A program made the position numbers and the translations under genes. The notes under the pieces were generated by a model. It ran no database searches, was not told the origin of the DNA, and saw nothing but the letters and a program-made list of their open reading frames with translations. A stretch of DNA of 64,000 bases from Pseudoduganella aquatica (GTDB taxonomy: Bacteria > Pseudomonadota > Gammaproteobacteria > Burkholderiales > Burkholderiaceae_D), in the NCBI RefSeq assembly GCF_009857595.1, contig NZ_WWCU01000021.1:1-64000 (forward strand), given 5' to 3'. Of the stretch, positions 25,357 to 35,515 are shown one piece after another (within the stretch, counting starts at the first letter, position 1; each line of letters opens with the position of its first letter).

Positions 25357-25920
25357 ATGAAAACCCAATACTACGCAGCGACCAGCCTGGACGGCTTTAT
25401 CGCCACCGAGGACGACTCGCTGGACTGGCTGTTCCCGCTGGGCGAGGTCGGCCAGTCCAGCTATCCCGAATTCATTGCTGAAGTGGGTGCGCTGGCCATG
25501 GGGGCGACGACCTATGAATGGATGATGCGCAATGCGGACAAGGTCATCGCCGAGGTAGGCTCGGCCTGGCCCTACAGGCAACCGACGTGGATCTTCACCA
25601 GCCGCAAGCTGCCCGCCATCGAAGGCGCGGACCTGCGCTTTGCCAGCGGCGACGTGCGCAGCGTGTACGCCGACATGCAGGCGGCGGCGGGCGGGAAAAA
25701 TATCTGGGTGGTTGGAGGAGGGGATCTTGCCGGCCAGTTCTACGACGCCGGCCTGCTGGACGAGCTGATACTGCAGGTGGGTTCGGTCACGCTGGGCAAA
25801 GGCAGGCCGCTGTTCCCCCGCCGGGTTCTGAGTCCGGTTCTGAGCCTCACATCCATGCGCCAGATGGGCACCAGCATGGCCGAGCTGCGCTACGACGTCC
25901 ACAAGGCGGCGCTGAAATAG
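25357..25920 (+). CDS. Dihydrofolate reductase / RibD C-terminal family protein
   Basis: A 187-aa protein with the RibD-C/DHFR-like fold: TSLDGFIATEDDSLDWLF at the N-terminus, ALAMGATTYEWMM, IFTSRKLP, and the NADPH-binding IWVVGGGDLAGQF. Members are NADPH reductases of uncertain substrate and usually not true folate enzymes. GGGAGG lies eight bases before ATG 25357. A degenerate REP repeat begins right after the stop. Confidence 0.85.
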   Translation: MKTQYYAATSLDGFIATEDDSLDWLFPLGEVGQSSYPEFIAEVGALAMGATTYEWMMRNADKVIAEVGSAWPYRQPTWIFTSRKLPAIEGADLRFASGDVRSVYADMQAAAGGKNIWVVGGGDLAGQFYDAGLLDELILQVGSVTLGKGRPLFPRRVLSPVLSLTSMRQMGTSMAELRYDVHKAALK

Positions 25921-25921
25921 C

Positions 25922-25953
25922 GTACGGCGGCTGGCGCCGCCCAACCCGCCTTA
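25922..25953. repeat. Degenerate REP-like repeat
   Basis: Matches the 3' two thirds of the copy at 12825 (CGGCTGGCGCCGCC, then AACCCGCC) but lacks the leading arm. It fills the gap between two convergent genes and could work as a bidirectional hairpin. Confidence 0.55.
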
Positions 25954-26973
25954 CTATTCCTGGTCCTGCTGCTTGCGGTAAACCAGCCAGCCGGCGACCG
26001 CCGTGAACGCGGCCACGATGGTGGCCACCACCCAGAATCCCGACGGGTCGTTCGCCATCGGCACGCCGCCCACGTTCATGCCCAGCAGGCCGGCGATGAT
26101 GTTGATGGGCAGGGCCAGCACGGTGACGATGGTCAGCACATACAGGCTCTGGTTGTTGCTCTCGTTGACCTGCGCCGCGATTTCCTCCTGCAGCAGCTTG
26201 ATCCTCTCCTGCAGCGAGGCCATATCGTTCAGCACCACCGCGAATTCCTCGGTGGCCGCGCGCAGCTCCTCGCTGTCCACATCGGCCACCCAGCCGGGCG
26301 GCTTTTGTAGCAGGCGGAACAGCGCCGCCGGTTCGGGCGCCAGCAGGCGGCGCAGGCGCACCAGCACGCGCCGCAGCGCGCCCAGGTCGGTGCGCTTGCG
26401 TTTTAATTTCCCCTGCAGCAGATTGTCCTCGATGCCGTCCACGCGGACGATGGCGTCGCGCACGATCTTGACCAGCGCGTCCGCCTGGTCGCGCAGCAGA
26501 TGCGTCAGCAGCTCCACCGGCGAGCGTATCGGCTCGCCGCCGCGCACGGCCTGGCGCAGGCCCTCGATGGCCTTGAGCGGCTGGCGCCGCGCGCTGATGA
26601 CCACCTGCCGGTCCACGCTCAGCCACAAGGTGGCGATGTCGGAGGGATCGAAGGAAAAGTCGTGCACCACGTCGTTGACGACGGCGATCAGCGCATTGTC
26701 GGCCAGTTCGATGCGGGTCGAGCGCTGGCCTTCGTGCAGGCTCTCATAGAACTCCTCGGCCAGCGTGACGTGCTCCTTCATCCATTTTTCCGTGGCGGTG
26801 TTGGCCAGGTTGAAGTGCAGCCAGATGAATTCCCCCTCATGGTGGCCAGGCTGCGCCAGCCATTCCTGCGCCGCGCCGGCTTCGATCGGCAAGGGCTGAT
26901 GGTCGCGGCCGAACAGATAGCCGCAAACCAGGCCGGATTGGTCCGATCCGTAGGCAGGCGCGTTGATCAGCAT
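25954..26973 (-). CDS. zntB: CorA-family zinc transporter ZntB-like
   Basis: A 339-aa metal transporter of the CorA/MIT family: a long soluble alpha/beta then coiled-coil part and two C-terminal membrane helices with the signature GLLGMNVGGVP between them (GMN motif), closing VYRKQQDQE. ZntB proteins move zinc across the inner membrane as pentamers. Start 26973 is chosen because GGAG is six bases upstream; the neighbouring ATG 26979 abuts the same site. ZntB against a magnesium CorA cannot be fully settled, but the short tail and N-terminal style favour ZntB. Confidence 0.82.
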   Translation of the reverse strand: MLINAPAYGSDQSGLVCGYLFGRDHQPLPIEAGAAQEWLAQPGHHEGEFIWLHFNLANTATEKWMKEHVTLAEEFYESLHEGQRSTRIELADNALIAVVNDVVHDFSFDPSDIATLWLSVDRQVVISARRQPLKAIEGLRQAVRGGEPIRSPVELLTHLLRDQADALVKIVRDAIVRVDGIEDNLLQGKLKRKRTDLGALRRVLVRLRRLLAPEPAALFRLLQKPPGWVADVDSEELRAATEEFAVVLNDMASLQERIKLLQEEIAAQVNESNNQSLYVLTIVTVLALPINIIAGLLGMNVGGVPMANDPSGFWVVATIVAAFTAVAGWLVYRKQQDQE

Positions 26974-27016
26974 GGGCATCTCCAAGGTTGAGTGCCGCAA
27001 GCATAGCAAACGGTTG

Positions 27017-27292
27017 TTACCTGTGGAAGTCCACCTGGAAACGCACCGGTCCGATCACCTCGACTTCGTGCAGCACGCGCGGCTCGACGATGCCCGGCTG
27101 CTCCGGCGTGAGCCGTATGGTTTCCCGTTCCGGTTCACTGATGTGGTACAGCAGCGCGCCCTCGAGGATGGTGATGCGGCCCCACACGCCGGCGGCGGTA
27201 TTGTGGTTGCGCTGCAGGGCGCCGGGCACAGTGTGCTCGGTGAAAACGGCGGTGCTTTTGTAGTGAGCGACGTTGTCGGGCAAGGTCTTCAT
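27017..27292 (-). CDS. DUF1971 (TehB/YeaR-like) protein
   Basis: A 91-aa cupin-like protein: LPDNVAHYKSTAVFTEHTVP, ALQRNHNTAAGVWGRI, then EPRVLHEVEVIGPVRFQVDF. DUF1971 members include YeaR of E. coli, which responds to nitrate and NO, and domains fused to TehB. AGGAG is six bases before ATG 27292, with another ATG three bases further upstream. Monocistronic. A link to the NO-related genes elsewhere in the window is only suggestive. Confidence 0.8.
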   Translation of the reverse strand: MKTLPDNVAHYKSTAVFTEHTVPGALQRNHNTAAGVWGRITILEGALLYHISEPERETIRLTPEQPGIVEPRVLHEVEVIGPVRFQVDFHR

Positions 27293-27385
27293 CATGGACT
27301 CCTGGTTGAGGTTTGAAGCCATTGTAGACCAAAATTCTTAAACATGCATTTTAAATGCTTGATTTATTGATGAGGCTGGACTACG

Positions 27386-29404
<2,019 letters not shown>

Positions 29405-29415
29405 GAAGAGCCGCC

Positions 29416-30624
29416 ATGCCAACCGAAACCCTCAACTTCCTGGTCGCCGAAGACCACAGCTTCCAGCGCAAATCGCTGGTGCGCATGCTCAAGCTGCTGG
29501 GCGCAGTGCAAGTGGCCGAAGCGGGCGACGGCGCGGCCGCGCTGGAAGTGCTGCAGCGCGCCGCCATCGATATCGCCATCGTCGACCTGAACATGCCAGG
29601 CATGGACGGCATGGAACTGATACGCCACCTGGCCGAGCTGCACAGTCCAGCGCACATCATCGTCTCCAGCGCGCTGGACCGGGCCTTGCTGGCCTCGGTG
29701 GAAACCATGGCGCGCGCCTACGGCGTGCACTTGCTGGGCGTGATAGAAAAGCCCGCCACGCCGGACAAGCTGCGGCAACTGATCGCGAGCTACGGCCCGG
29801 TGGCCGAAAGCCAGCGCGCGCGGCGTGCAGTGTTCAGCGAAGACGAGATCCGCGCGGCGCTGGAGCGGCGCGAATTCCTGCCGTACTTCCAGCCCAAGGC
29901 GAGGCTGGCGGACGGCGGTATCGACAGCGTGGAAGCGCTGGCGCGCTGGCGGCATCCGCAAGCCGGGGTGGTGGCGCCGGGCGCGTTTATCGACAAGCTG
30001 GAAGGGCTCGGCCTGATCGACGAACTTACCTGGCAGATGCTGGAGCAGTCCGCAGCGGCCTGGAAGGCGTGGGCGGCGCAGGGCATGGAGTTTAGAATCT
30101 CGGTGAACCTGTCGCTGTCCTCTCTGGAGCAGCCGGGCTACGCGGACCGCATCATCTTCTACCTCGCAGAACAAGGCATCGGCAGCCGGCATTTTGTTTT
30201 CGAGATTACTGAATCGACCGCCATGACGGACCTGCCGCACTGCCTGGAGAACCTCACGCGGCTGCGTATGAAAGGCTACGGGCTCTCGATAGACGACTTC
30301 GGCACCGGCTACTCCAGCCTGCAGCAACTGGCGCAGATCCCGTTCTCCGAGCTCAAGATAGACCGCTCCTTCGTCACCGGCGCCTGCGCCAGCGAAACCA
30401 CGCGCACCATGCTGGCCAGCAGCCTCGACCTCGCAGGGCGTCTCGGCCTCAGCTCCGTGGCCGAAGGCGTCGAGACGCGGCAAGACTGGGCGTTGCTCAA
30501 GCGCATGGGCTGCGGCTACGCCCAAGGCTACTTCATGGCGCGCCCCCAAAGCGCAGCCGACCTCCCGGGCGCCATCGCGCGCTGGACCGAAACCCACCGC
30601 GCCCTCAGCGCCGCCGCTGCTTAG
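29416..30624 (+). CDS. Response regulator with EAL phosphodiesterase output
   Basis: A 402-aa REC-EAL protein of the RocR/PvrR type. The receiver keeps AEDHSFQRKS and phospho-acceptor D57 (IVDLNMPGMDG). The EAL domain has all the usual catalytic residues: VEALARW, ISVNLS, FEITEST, DDFGTGYSSL, LKIDRSF, AEGVET and AQGYFMARP. It should hydrolyse c-di-GMP when switched by phosphorylation. AGGA sits well before the ATG. Co-transcribed with the HPt-bearing hybrid kinase, it probably completes that phosphorelay. Confidence 0.93.
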   Translation: MPTETLNFLVAEDHSFQRKSLVRMLKLLGAVQVAEAGDGAAALEVLQRAAIDIAIVDLNMPGMDGMELIRHLAELHSPAHIIVSSALDRALLASVETMARAYGVHLLGVIEKPATPDKLRQLIASYGPVAESQRARRAVFSEDEIRAALERREFLPYFQPKARLADGGIDSVEALARWRHPQAGVVAPGAFIDKLEGLGLIDELTWQMLEQSAAAWKAWAAQGMEFRISVNLSLSSLEQPGYADRIIFYLAEQGIGSRHFVFEITESTAMTDLPHCLENLTRLRMKGYGLSIDDFGTGYSSLQQLAQIPFSELKIDRSFVTGACASETTRTMLASSLDLAGRLGLSSVAEGVETRQDWALLKRMGCGYAQGYFMARPQSAADLPGAIARWTETHRALSAAAA

Positions 30625-30650
30625 CGCCACCACCGGGGTCCGCCACCACC

Positions 30651-30796
30651 GGGGTCAGTTCTGTCATCACGCCATAATCCCGCTGGGGTCAGTTCTCGCA
30701 TCACGTCATGCCGGAAAGCATGACGCGAAGCGAGAACTGACCCCAATTTTAAGAACTGACCCCAATTTTATATGGCGTGATGACAGAACTGACCCC
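30651..30796. repeat. 146-base nested palindrome
   Basis: Outer arms are a perfect 26-base inverted repeat: GGGGTCAGTTCTGTCATCAC plus GCCATA at 30651-30676, and its complement at 30771-30796. Inside lies a second palindrome (30685-30744) with 15-base arms beginning GGGGTCAGTTCTCGC and an inner TCATGC/GCATGA stem. A further AAGAACTGACCCC lies between. GGGGTCAGTTCTC repeats are known in several bacteria, some linked to REP-associated transposases. It separates the convergent EAL and hemoglobin genes. Confidence 0.85.
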
Positions 30797-30810
30797 GGCG
30801 GGGCGAAGGC

Positions 30811-31188
30811 TTATTGGGCGACGACTTTGCCGAAGTAGCCGTATTGCAGGCTGGCGGCGATGCGGCGGGCGACGGTGAGGAATTCGCCGGCCAGCGCCGG
30901 GGCGAACAGGCGGGCGGCGGTCATTTCAAACAGGGTGAGCCAGCGGCGGAAGTGCTGCGGTTCGATGCCGCTCAGCTGCATATGCGTGCCGAAGACGTTG
31001 CCCTGGAACTGCTTGGTGCCCATCATGACCGTGCTCCAGAAGTCGACCATGCGCGCCAGGTGCGGCTCCCAGTCGCCGCCGATGGCGGCGTCGAATACGG
31101 GCTGGAGCTCGGGATCGGCGCGCACGCCGTCATAGAATTCGTGGACCAGGGCGGTGATGGTGGCGGTGTTCAGTTCTTCGTACTGCAT
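30811..31188 (-). CDS. Group III truncated hemoglobin
   Basis: A 125-aa globin. The N-terminus VHEFYDGVRADPELQPVF and the helix containing EPQHFRRWLTLF, with the proximal His, are typical of group III truncated hemoglobins, which bind O2 or NO and are often found with respiratory or NO-stress genes. It is the last gene of a six-gene minus-strand operon headed by oxidase subunits and starts three bases after the preceding gene ends. Confidence 0.88.
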   Translation of the reverse strand: MQYEELNTATITALVHEFYDGVRADPELQPVFDAAIGGDWEPHLARMVDFWSTVMMGTKQFQGNVFGTHMQLSGIEPQHFRRWLTLFEMTAARLFAPALAGEFLTVARRIAASLQYGYFGKVVAQ

Positions 31189-31191
31189 GGC

Positions 31192-31818
31192 TTAGTCTCG
31201 GACGGGGGCGGGTGGGGTGGGCGCGTTCAGCGCGGGGAATCGGTAGATGCACCAGCCTACGGCGGCGGCCACGGCGACGATGATGAGGAAGGCGCCGGTG
31301 AGCGCCTGGTCGTCTTTCAAATAGGCGTTGCAGAGCTGTTCGGGCACGTCCTGGTAGAGCATGCCACCAATGGCGGTCATGGCGCAGTAGTTGCCGAGGA
31401 AGAACAGCTGGATGACGATGTTGGCGCGCGCAATCGATCCGGGCAGCACGGCGCCCAGCAGCGCCCAGGAGGCGAACTTGGCCGCTTCGTAGGCTGGCAT
31501 GGTGAGGCTGAATTCCAGCGCGCGCGGGATCATCCAGTAGCTGCTGATGAGGAGCAGCGCGGTGAGGCCGGTGAGGCCGTGCCGGTCGTAGCTGGCCAGC
31601 ACTGCGCTGTTGCGCGCGGCGCGCCCGAACAGCAGCAGGCCGCCGAGGAAGATCATGGGCAGCTGCGCGACCATGTGGCCGAGCATGGTCTTTTCCAGCG
31701 CGCCGCGGAACAGGAAGGCGCCCGCCAGCAGCAGGGCGCCGCAGATTTGGCCGAACAGGCGCAGGCGCGAGCGGTCGCGTTGTTCGAGGACGTTGCCGGC
31801 GGCGTTGCTGGGGCTCAT
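31192..31818 (-). CDS. Membrane protein of the oxidase operon
   Basis: A 208-aa inner-membrane protein with about six hydrophobic segments (for example LFGQICGALLLAGAFLF, QLPMIFLGGLLLFG, LTALLLISSYWMIP, FLIIVAVAAAVGWCIY). I do not recognise a named family. Its start overlaps the SCO stop (ATGA), so it belongs to the oxidase operon and may aid assembly or form an extra subunit. Confidence 0.7.
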   Translation of the reverse strand: MSPSNAAGNVLEQRDRSRLRLFGQICGALLLAGAFLFRGALEKTMLGHMVAQLPMIFLGGLLLFGRAARNSAVLASYDRHGLTGLTALLLISSYWMIPRALEFSLTMPAYEAAKFASWALLGAVLPGSIARANIVIQLFFLGNYCAMTAIGGMLYQDVPEQLCNAYLKDDQALTGAFLIIVAVAAAVGWCIYRFPALNAPTPPAPVRD

Positions 31819-32474
31819 GGCGCGCCTCCTGCCATGGCGAGGGCGGTGTCGAGCGCACCCTTGCCGTCGGTGAAGTCGATAATGCGCGCCAGGCGGCCTT
31901 GCTGGTCGATCAGGTGGAAGGCGGCGTTGTGCTCGAATTCCCCCAGCGGCGCGGGCAGCACGACGATGCCGAAGGCGTCCAGCACCTGCTGGCGCTGCGC
32001 GGCGTCGGGCATGGCGAGGAATTGCCAGGTGCCGGGCTGCGCTTTCTGCTTGCCGGCGTAGCTGGCCAGCAGTTGCGGCGTGTCGCGCGGGTCGAAGCTG
32101 ATGCTGATCAGGCGCACTTTGTCATGCAGGCCGCGCTGGCGCAGGCTGTCCTGCATCTGCTGCAATTCGGAGCCGAGCACGGAGCACATGGCGTTGCATT
32201 GCGTGTAGATGAAGGTGACGATGGCGACGCGCGCGTCGCTGCGCAGCGCTTGCTGCAGCGTGGCGGGCTGCGGCTGGCCGGTGGCGGCCACGACCTGGGC
32301 CACGGGCAGCGCGCGCGGATGGTCCGCTATGTCCAGGCGCCGCCCGGCTTCCGTGGAGATGACGCGGAAGCCGGAGGTGCCGGTGTACAGGGCGGCCGTG
32401 CCGGCTGCGGTCAGCAGCAGCAGGGCGGCGGCGGTGCGGTATTTACTTAAGTTTTTCCAGCTCGTCATCACCAT
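31815..32474 (-). CDS. SCO1/SenC-family copper chaperone
   Basis: A 219-aa membrane-anchored thioredoxin-fold protein. One N-terminal hydrophobic segment precedes the SCO domain, which keeps the copper-binding CNAMC (IYTQCNAMCSVLG) and the distal His (EFEHNAAFHLI). SCO proteins insert copper into heme-copper oxidases. Its beginning overlaps the preceding cytochrome gene by 32 bases, and an alternative ATG at 32468 shortens it by two codons. It fits maturation of the CuB site of the oxidase encoded upstream. Confidence 0.9.
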   Translation of the reverse strand: MVMTSWKNLSKYRTAAALLLLTAAGTAALYTGTSGFRVISTEAGRRLDIADHPRALPVAQVVAATGQPQPATLQQALRSDARVAIVTFIYTQCNAMCSVLGSELQQMQDSLRQRGLHDKVRLISISFDPRDTPQLLASYAGKQKAQPGTWQFLAMPDAAQRQQVLDAFGIVVLPAPLGEFEHNAAFHLIDQQGRLARIIDFTDGKGALDTALAMAGGAP

Positions 32475-33045
32475 TCCATGGGTCTTTGCGCTCTTTGCCT
32501 TCTTCGCGCGCGGCTTTCACCGTGTCGGGACTGACCTTGGGCGCGCTGTTGCCGAACTGGCTGCGGATGTGGCTCAGCACTGCGGCCACTTCGGCGTCGC
32601 TCAGCTTGTCCTTGAAGGCGGGCATCTGGCCATTATATGCGCTGCCTTTCACGGTCAGCTTGCCGGTGATGCCGTGCAGGACGATGTTGGCGGCCAGCGT
32701 ATCCTTGCCGGTTACCCATTCGGAGGCGGCCAGCGGCGGGAACACGCCGGGCAGGCCGGCGCCGGTGGCCTGGTGGCAGGCGACGCATTGGGCGCCGTAG
32801 ATCTGGGCGCCGTCCACGGCGCCGCCGCCACCGGCGTCGGCGGTCTTGCCCATCAGCGTGGACATGGTGCGGCGGTCGCCCAGGGCGGGGTCGTCGTCGC
32901 GCTGGGTGGTGAAGATGTAGCCTATCGCCCAGGCGAACACTGCGGTGACGACCAGCAGCACCAGCTTGGGCACCGGGCGGCCTTGTTCGTGCGGGTCGGC
33001 ATTTTCGCGCTCTTGCGCGTCGTGCTGCGGGAGTTCGGTTTTCAT
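32443..33045 (-). CDS. Membrane-anchored monoheme cytochrome c
   Basis: A 200-aa protein with a cytoplasmic N-tail, one membrane segment (PKLVLLVVTAVFAWAIGYIF) and one class I cytochrome c domain (YGAQCVACHQATGAGLPGVF; distal Met probably in YNGQMPAFKDKL). It occupies the place where cbb3 operons carry the diheme CcoP but has only one CxxCH. It overlaps the CcoO-like stop by four bases. It probably hands electrons to the oxidase. Confidence 0.85.
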   Translation of the reverse strand: MKTELPQHDAQERENADPHEQGRPVPKLVLLVVTAVFAWAIGYIFTTQRDDDPALGDRRTMSTLMGKTADAGGGGAVDGAQIYGAQCVACHQATGAGLPGVFPPLAASEWVTGKDTLAANIVLHGITGKLTVKGSAYNGQMPAFKDKLSDAEVAAVLSHIRSQFGNSAPKVSPDTVKAAREEGKERKDPWNGDDELEKLK

Positions 33046-33656
33046 TTGGCCGCTCCTTTCGCTGCGGCCGCCGGCGTCGGGGCTGCGATCACGGGGTAGG
33101 TGTGGTCCAGCCCTTGCAGGTAGCTGACCAGGTCGAGCATTTCCTGCTTGGCGACGACAATCTTGCCGGCCGGGTTGTAGCCGGGCGGAAGGTTGACCAC
33201 GCGGTCGCCCGGTTCGGCGGCGTCCTTGATGTCGAACAGATAGGGGTAGGACGGCATGATGGAGCCGGGCGTGTAGGCGCGCGGCTGGTACAGGTGGCCC
33301 AGGTGCCAGTCGGCGCTGGGCTGGCGCGCGCCGATGTTGAACAGGTCCGGCCCGGTGCGCATGGTGCCCAGCAGGTGGGGCTTGTCGTAGAAGTAGTCGC
33401 CGGCCACCGAGGCGCGGCCCCAGCCGCGCTTGTCGTCAGGCGCCTGCGCCTTGTCGCGTGGCTGCTGCGAGTGGCAGTACACGCAGCCGTTGCGGATGTA
33501 GGATTCGCGTCCGCGCAGCTGGGCGCTGGTGTAGGGCTTGAGCCCGGCGGGCGCTTCGAGTTTGCTCAGCTGGATGTGGGGCACCACCACCAGCGCGGAA
33601 GTGGCCAGGGCCAGCGTCACCATGGCGCCGCCCAGCAGTTTCAGTTCGTCTTGCAT
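33042..33656 (-). CDS. ccoO: cbb3-type oxidase subunit II (CcoO-like) cytochrome c
   Basis: A 204-aa protein: one N-terminal membrane helix and a monoheme domain with GRESYIRNGCVYCHSQQPRD, the family's GDYFYDKPHLLGTMRTGPDL and the axial Met in SIMPSYPYLF. This is the hallmark of CcoO/FixO. It starts three bases after the CcoN-like stop. Together with the monoheme cytochrome it forms the electron-input branch of the oxidase. Confidence 0.87.
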   Translation of the reverse strand: MQDELKLLGGAMVTLALATSALVVVPHIQLSKLEAPAGLKPYTSAQLRGRESYIRNGCVYCHSQQPRDKAQAPDDKRGWGRASVAGDYFYDKPHLLGTMRTGPDLFNIGARQPSADWHLGHLYQPRAYTPGSIMPSYPYLFDIKDAAEPGDRVVNLPPGYNPAGKIVVAKQEMLDLVSYLQGLDHTYPVIAAPTPAAAAKGAAK

Positions 33657-33658
33657 GC

Positions 33659-35344
33659 TTATGCTCCCGCCAGGTTGGTGGCCTGCGCGCCGGCGCTGCG
33701 GGTGTGCAGCAGGGCGGCGCCGATGCGGCGCGGGCCGTTGCGCAGGGCCATGGCGGCGAAGTGGCCGGCGAACACGATATGCCCCAGCGTCATGATCGCG
33801 CCGCCCACCGAGCGGCTTTGCAGGTAGGGGATGGTGACGGCCACCGAGTCCATGAAGGACTTGGAGGCGTCCAGCATGGCCAGGCCTTGCAGCCAGCCGC
33901 CGGTCGTCAGGCCGATGAAGTAGATGGAGAAGCCCAGCACCACCAGCCAGAAGTGCACCGCGATCAGGCTGGGGTAAGGCCATTCCCAGGCCATGATGCG
34001 CGGCATGACGAAGTAGATGGCGCCGAACATGACCATGGTGAAGAAGCCGTACAGGCCGAGGTGGGCGTGGGCCACCGTGAAGTGGGTGAAGTGGGCCACG
34101 GTGTTGACGGCGCGCAGCGCTTCCACCGAGCCCTGGATGGAACTCAGCGTGTACATCATGCCGCCCAGCACGATGAAGCGCAGCGTGGGCGAGTAGATCA
34201 GCTTGGAGAAGTAGCCGCGCATGGTCAGGTGCTGATTGATCGAGAAGGAGATCACGGGCACCACCATCATCACGCTTTGCACGATGGAGAGGGTGATCAG
34301 CCAGCCGGGCACGGGGCCGCCTATCAAGTGGTGGCCGCCGACCTGGCCGTAGAAGAAGGCCAGGGTCCAGAAGCCTAGCAGCGACAGGTTGTACGACTGC
34401 ACCGGGCGGCCGATGATCTTGGGCAGGAAGTAGTAGACCGAGGCCAGCGCCATGGGCGTGTAGAACAGGCCCAGCACATTGTGGCCGAACCACCAGTTCA
34501 TGGCTGCCTGCTGCACGCCGAAGTGGACGGCGGGCAAGTTGCCGATCAGGAACAGGATGGGGAACCAGAACAGGGCCGCGCCCATGTACCAGACCGACAC
34601 ATACAGGTGGTGCACCTTGCGGTTTTGCAGCGTGTACACCAGCGGGAAGCCCACCAGCGCGCCGCCGGCCACCAGCAGTATGTCCACCTGCCAGGGGATT
34701 TCCAGCCATTCCATGCCGTCGTTCAGGCCGGCGGCGATGCAGCCCAGGCCCGCGATCAGGCCGGCGTTCCACAGCATGCAGCCGAGGATGGCGTAGCGCG
34801 CGCCCACCAGCGGCGTCTTGAGCAGGCGCGGCAGCAGCCAGATGGCGACGCCGAACGCGGCCATGGGCGCCCAGCCGTAGGCCACGGCGTTCAGGTGGAT
34901 GGTGCGGATGCGGCCGAAGGTGAGCCAGGCCTGCTGCACCAGCCAGTCCGGTTCGTGCAGCTTGATGGAGCTGGTGAGTCCGGCCAGCGAGGCGACGATG
35001 AGCCACACCATGGCGCAGGCCAGGAAGACGAAGCAGACAAAGGCGCTGGAACGGTCGGCTTCGATGCGGTCGGCCAGTTCCTGGTTCTGCGCGGCTTGCT
35101 GTTCGGGGTTGAGCACAGCCTTGGTTTCGCCGGGCACCGGCTTGGCCAGCCCGGCTCGCTGGGTGGCGCTGGCGGCGGGTTCTTCGCCGTGGCCCAGCTC
35201 GCCGGTGGAGAAGATCACGTGGGCGGCGGCCGATTCCTTGTCGAACATGCGCTTGCGCAGCGACCAGATGAACACCAGCAAGCCGGTGACGGACAAAATA
35301 AACGAGGAGAGCAATATGGTCACGGTGTCCATGATGGGCGTCAA
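33659..35344 (-). CDS. ccoN: cbb3-type heme-copper oxidase subunit I (CcoN-like)
   Basis: A 561-aa protein with about 13 membrane helices. Heme and copper ligands can be read: TIHLNAVAYGW (low-spin heme), WWFGHN and GGHHL (CuB), and VAHAHLGLYGF (both hemes). The helix-VII Tyr that cbb3 oxidases cross-link is present (FFYGQVGGHHL), so oxygen chemistry is plausible; NO reductases lack it. The first ~110 residues are additional: one helix plus a charged linker resembling CcoS (SLRKRMFDKESAAAHVIFST). Start is TTG 35344 with AGGA four bases upstream, or ATG 35332. It heads an operon divergent from an NsrR-like regulator. Confidence 0.88.
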   Translation of the reverse strand: MTPIMDTVTILLSSFILSVTGLLVFIWSLRKRMFDKESAAAHVIFSTGELGHGEEPAASATQRAGLAKPVPGETKAVLNPEQQAAQNQELADRIEADRSSAFVCFVFLACAMVWLIVASLAGLTSSIKLHEPDWLVQQAWLTFGRIRTIHLNAVAYGWAPMAAFGVAIWLLPRLLKTPLVGARYAILGCMLWNAGLIAGLGCIAAGLNDGMEWLEIPWQVDILLVAGGALVGFPLVYTLQNRKVHHLYVSVWYMGAALFWFPILFLIGNLPAVHFGVQQAAMNWWFGHNVLGLFYTPMALASVYYFLPKIIGRPVQSYNLSLLGFWTLAFFYGQVGGHHLIGGPVPGWLITLSIVQSVMMVVPVISFSINQHLTMRGYFSKLIYSPTLRFIVLGGMMYTLSSIQGSVEALRAVNTVAHFTHFTVAHAHLGLYGFFTMVMFGAIYFVMPRIMAWEWPYPSLIAVHFWLVVLGFSIYFIGLTTGGWLQGLAMLDASKSFMDSVAVTIPYLQSRSVGGAIMTLGHIVFAGHFAAMALRNGPRRIGAALLHTRSAGAQATNLAGA

Positions 35345-35442
35345 CCTTTCCTGATTTAAACTACAACAAGTGTCACAGAAAAAGGGATCCGTGTCTTTAT
35401 TGAAAATGGGAGAACAATGAGCTGAACGAGCAATAAGCTATA

Positions 35443-35459
35443 TAATGAATGCTACATTA
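35443..35459. promoter_or_regulatory. Possible NsrR operator / promoter region
   Basis: TAATGAATGCTACATTA has 5-base inverted arms and overlaps a TATAAT at 35441-35446 in the intergenic region between the oxidase operon and the Rrf2 gene. NsrR sites are AT-rich dyads of similar size, but the match is loose and no good -35 is visible. Confidence 0.3.
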
Positions 35460-35515
35460 GGGCTGGACTTAAAGCAATACTTTGTATGCATGTTTAAATT
35501 CTGGATGGCCACGCC

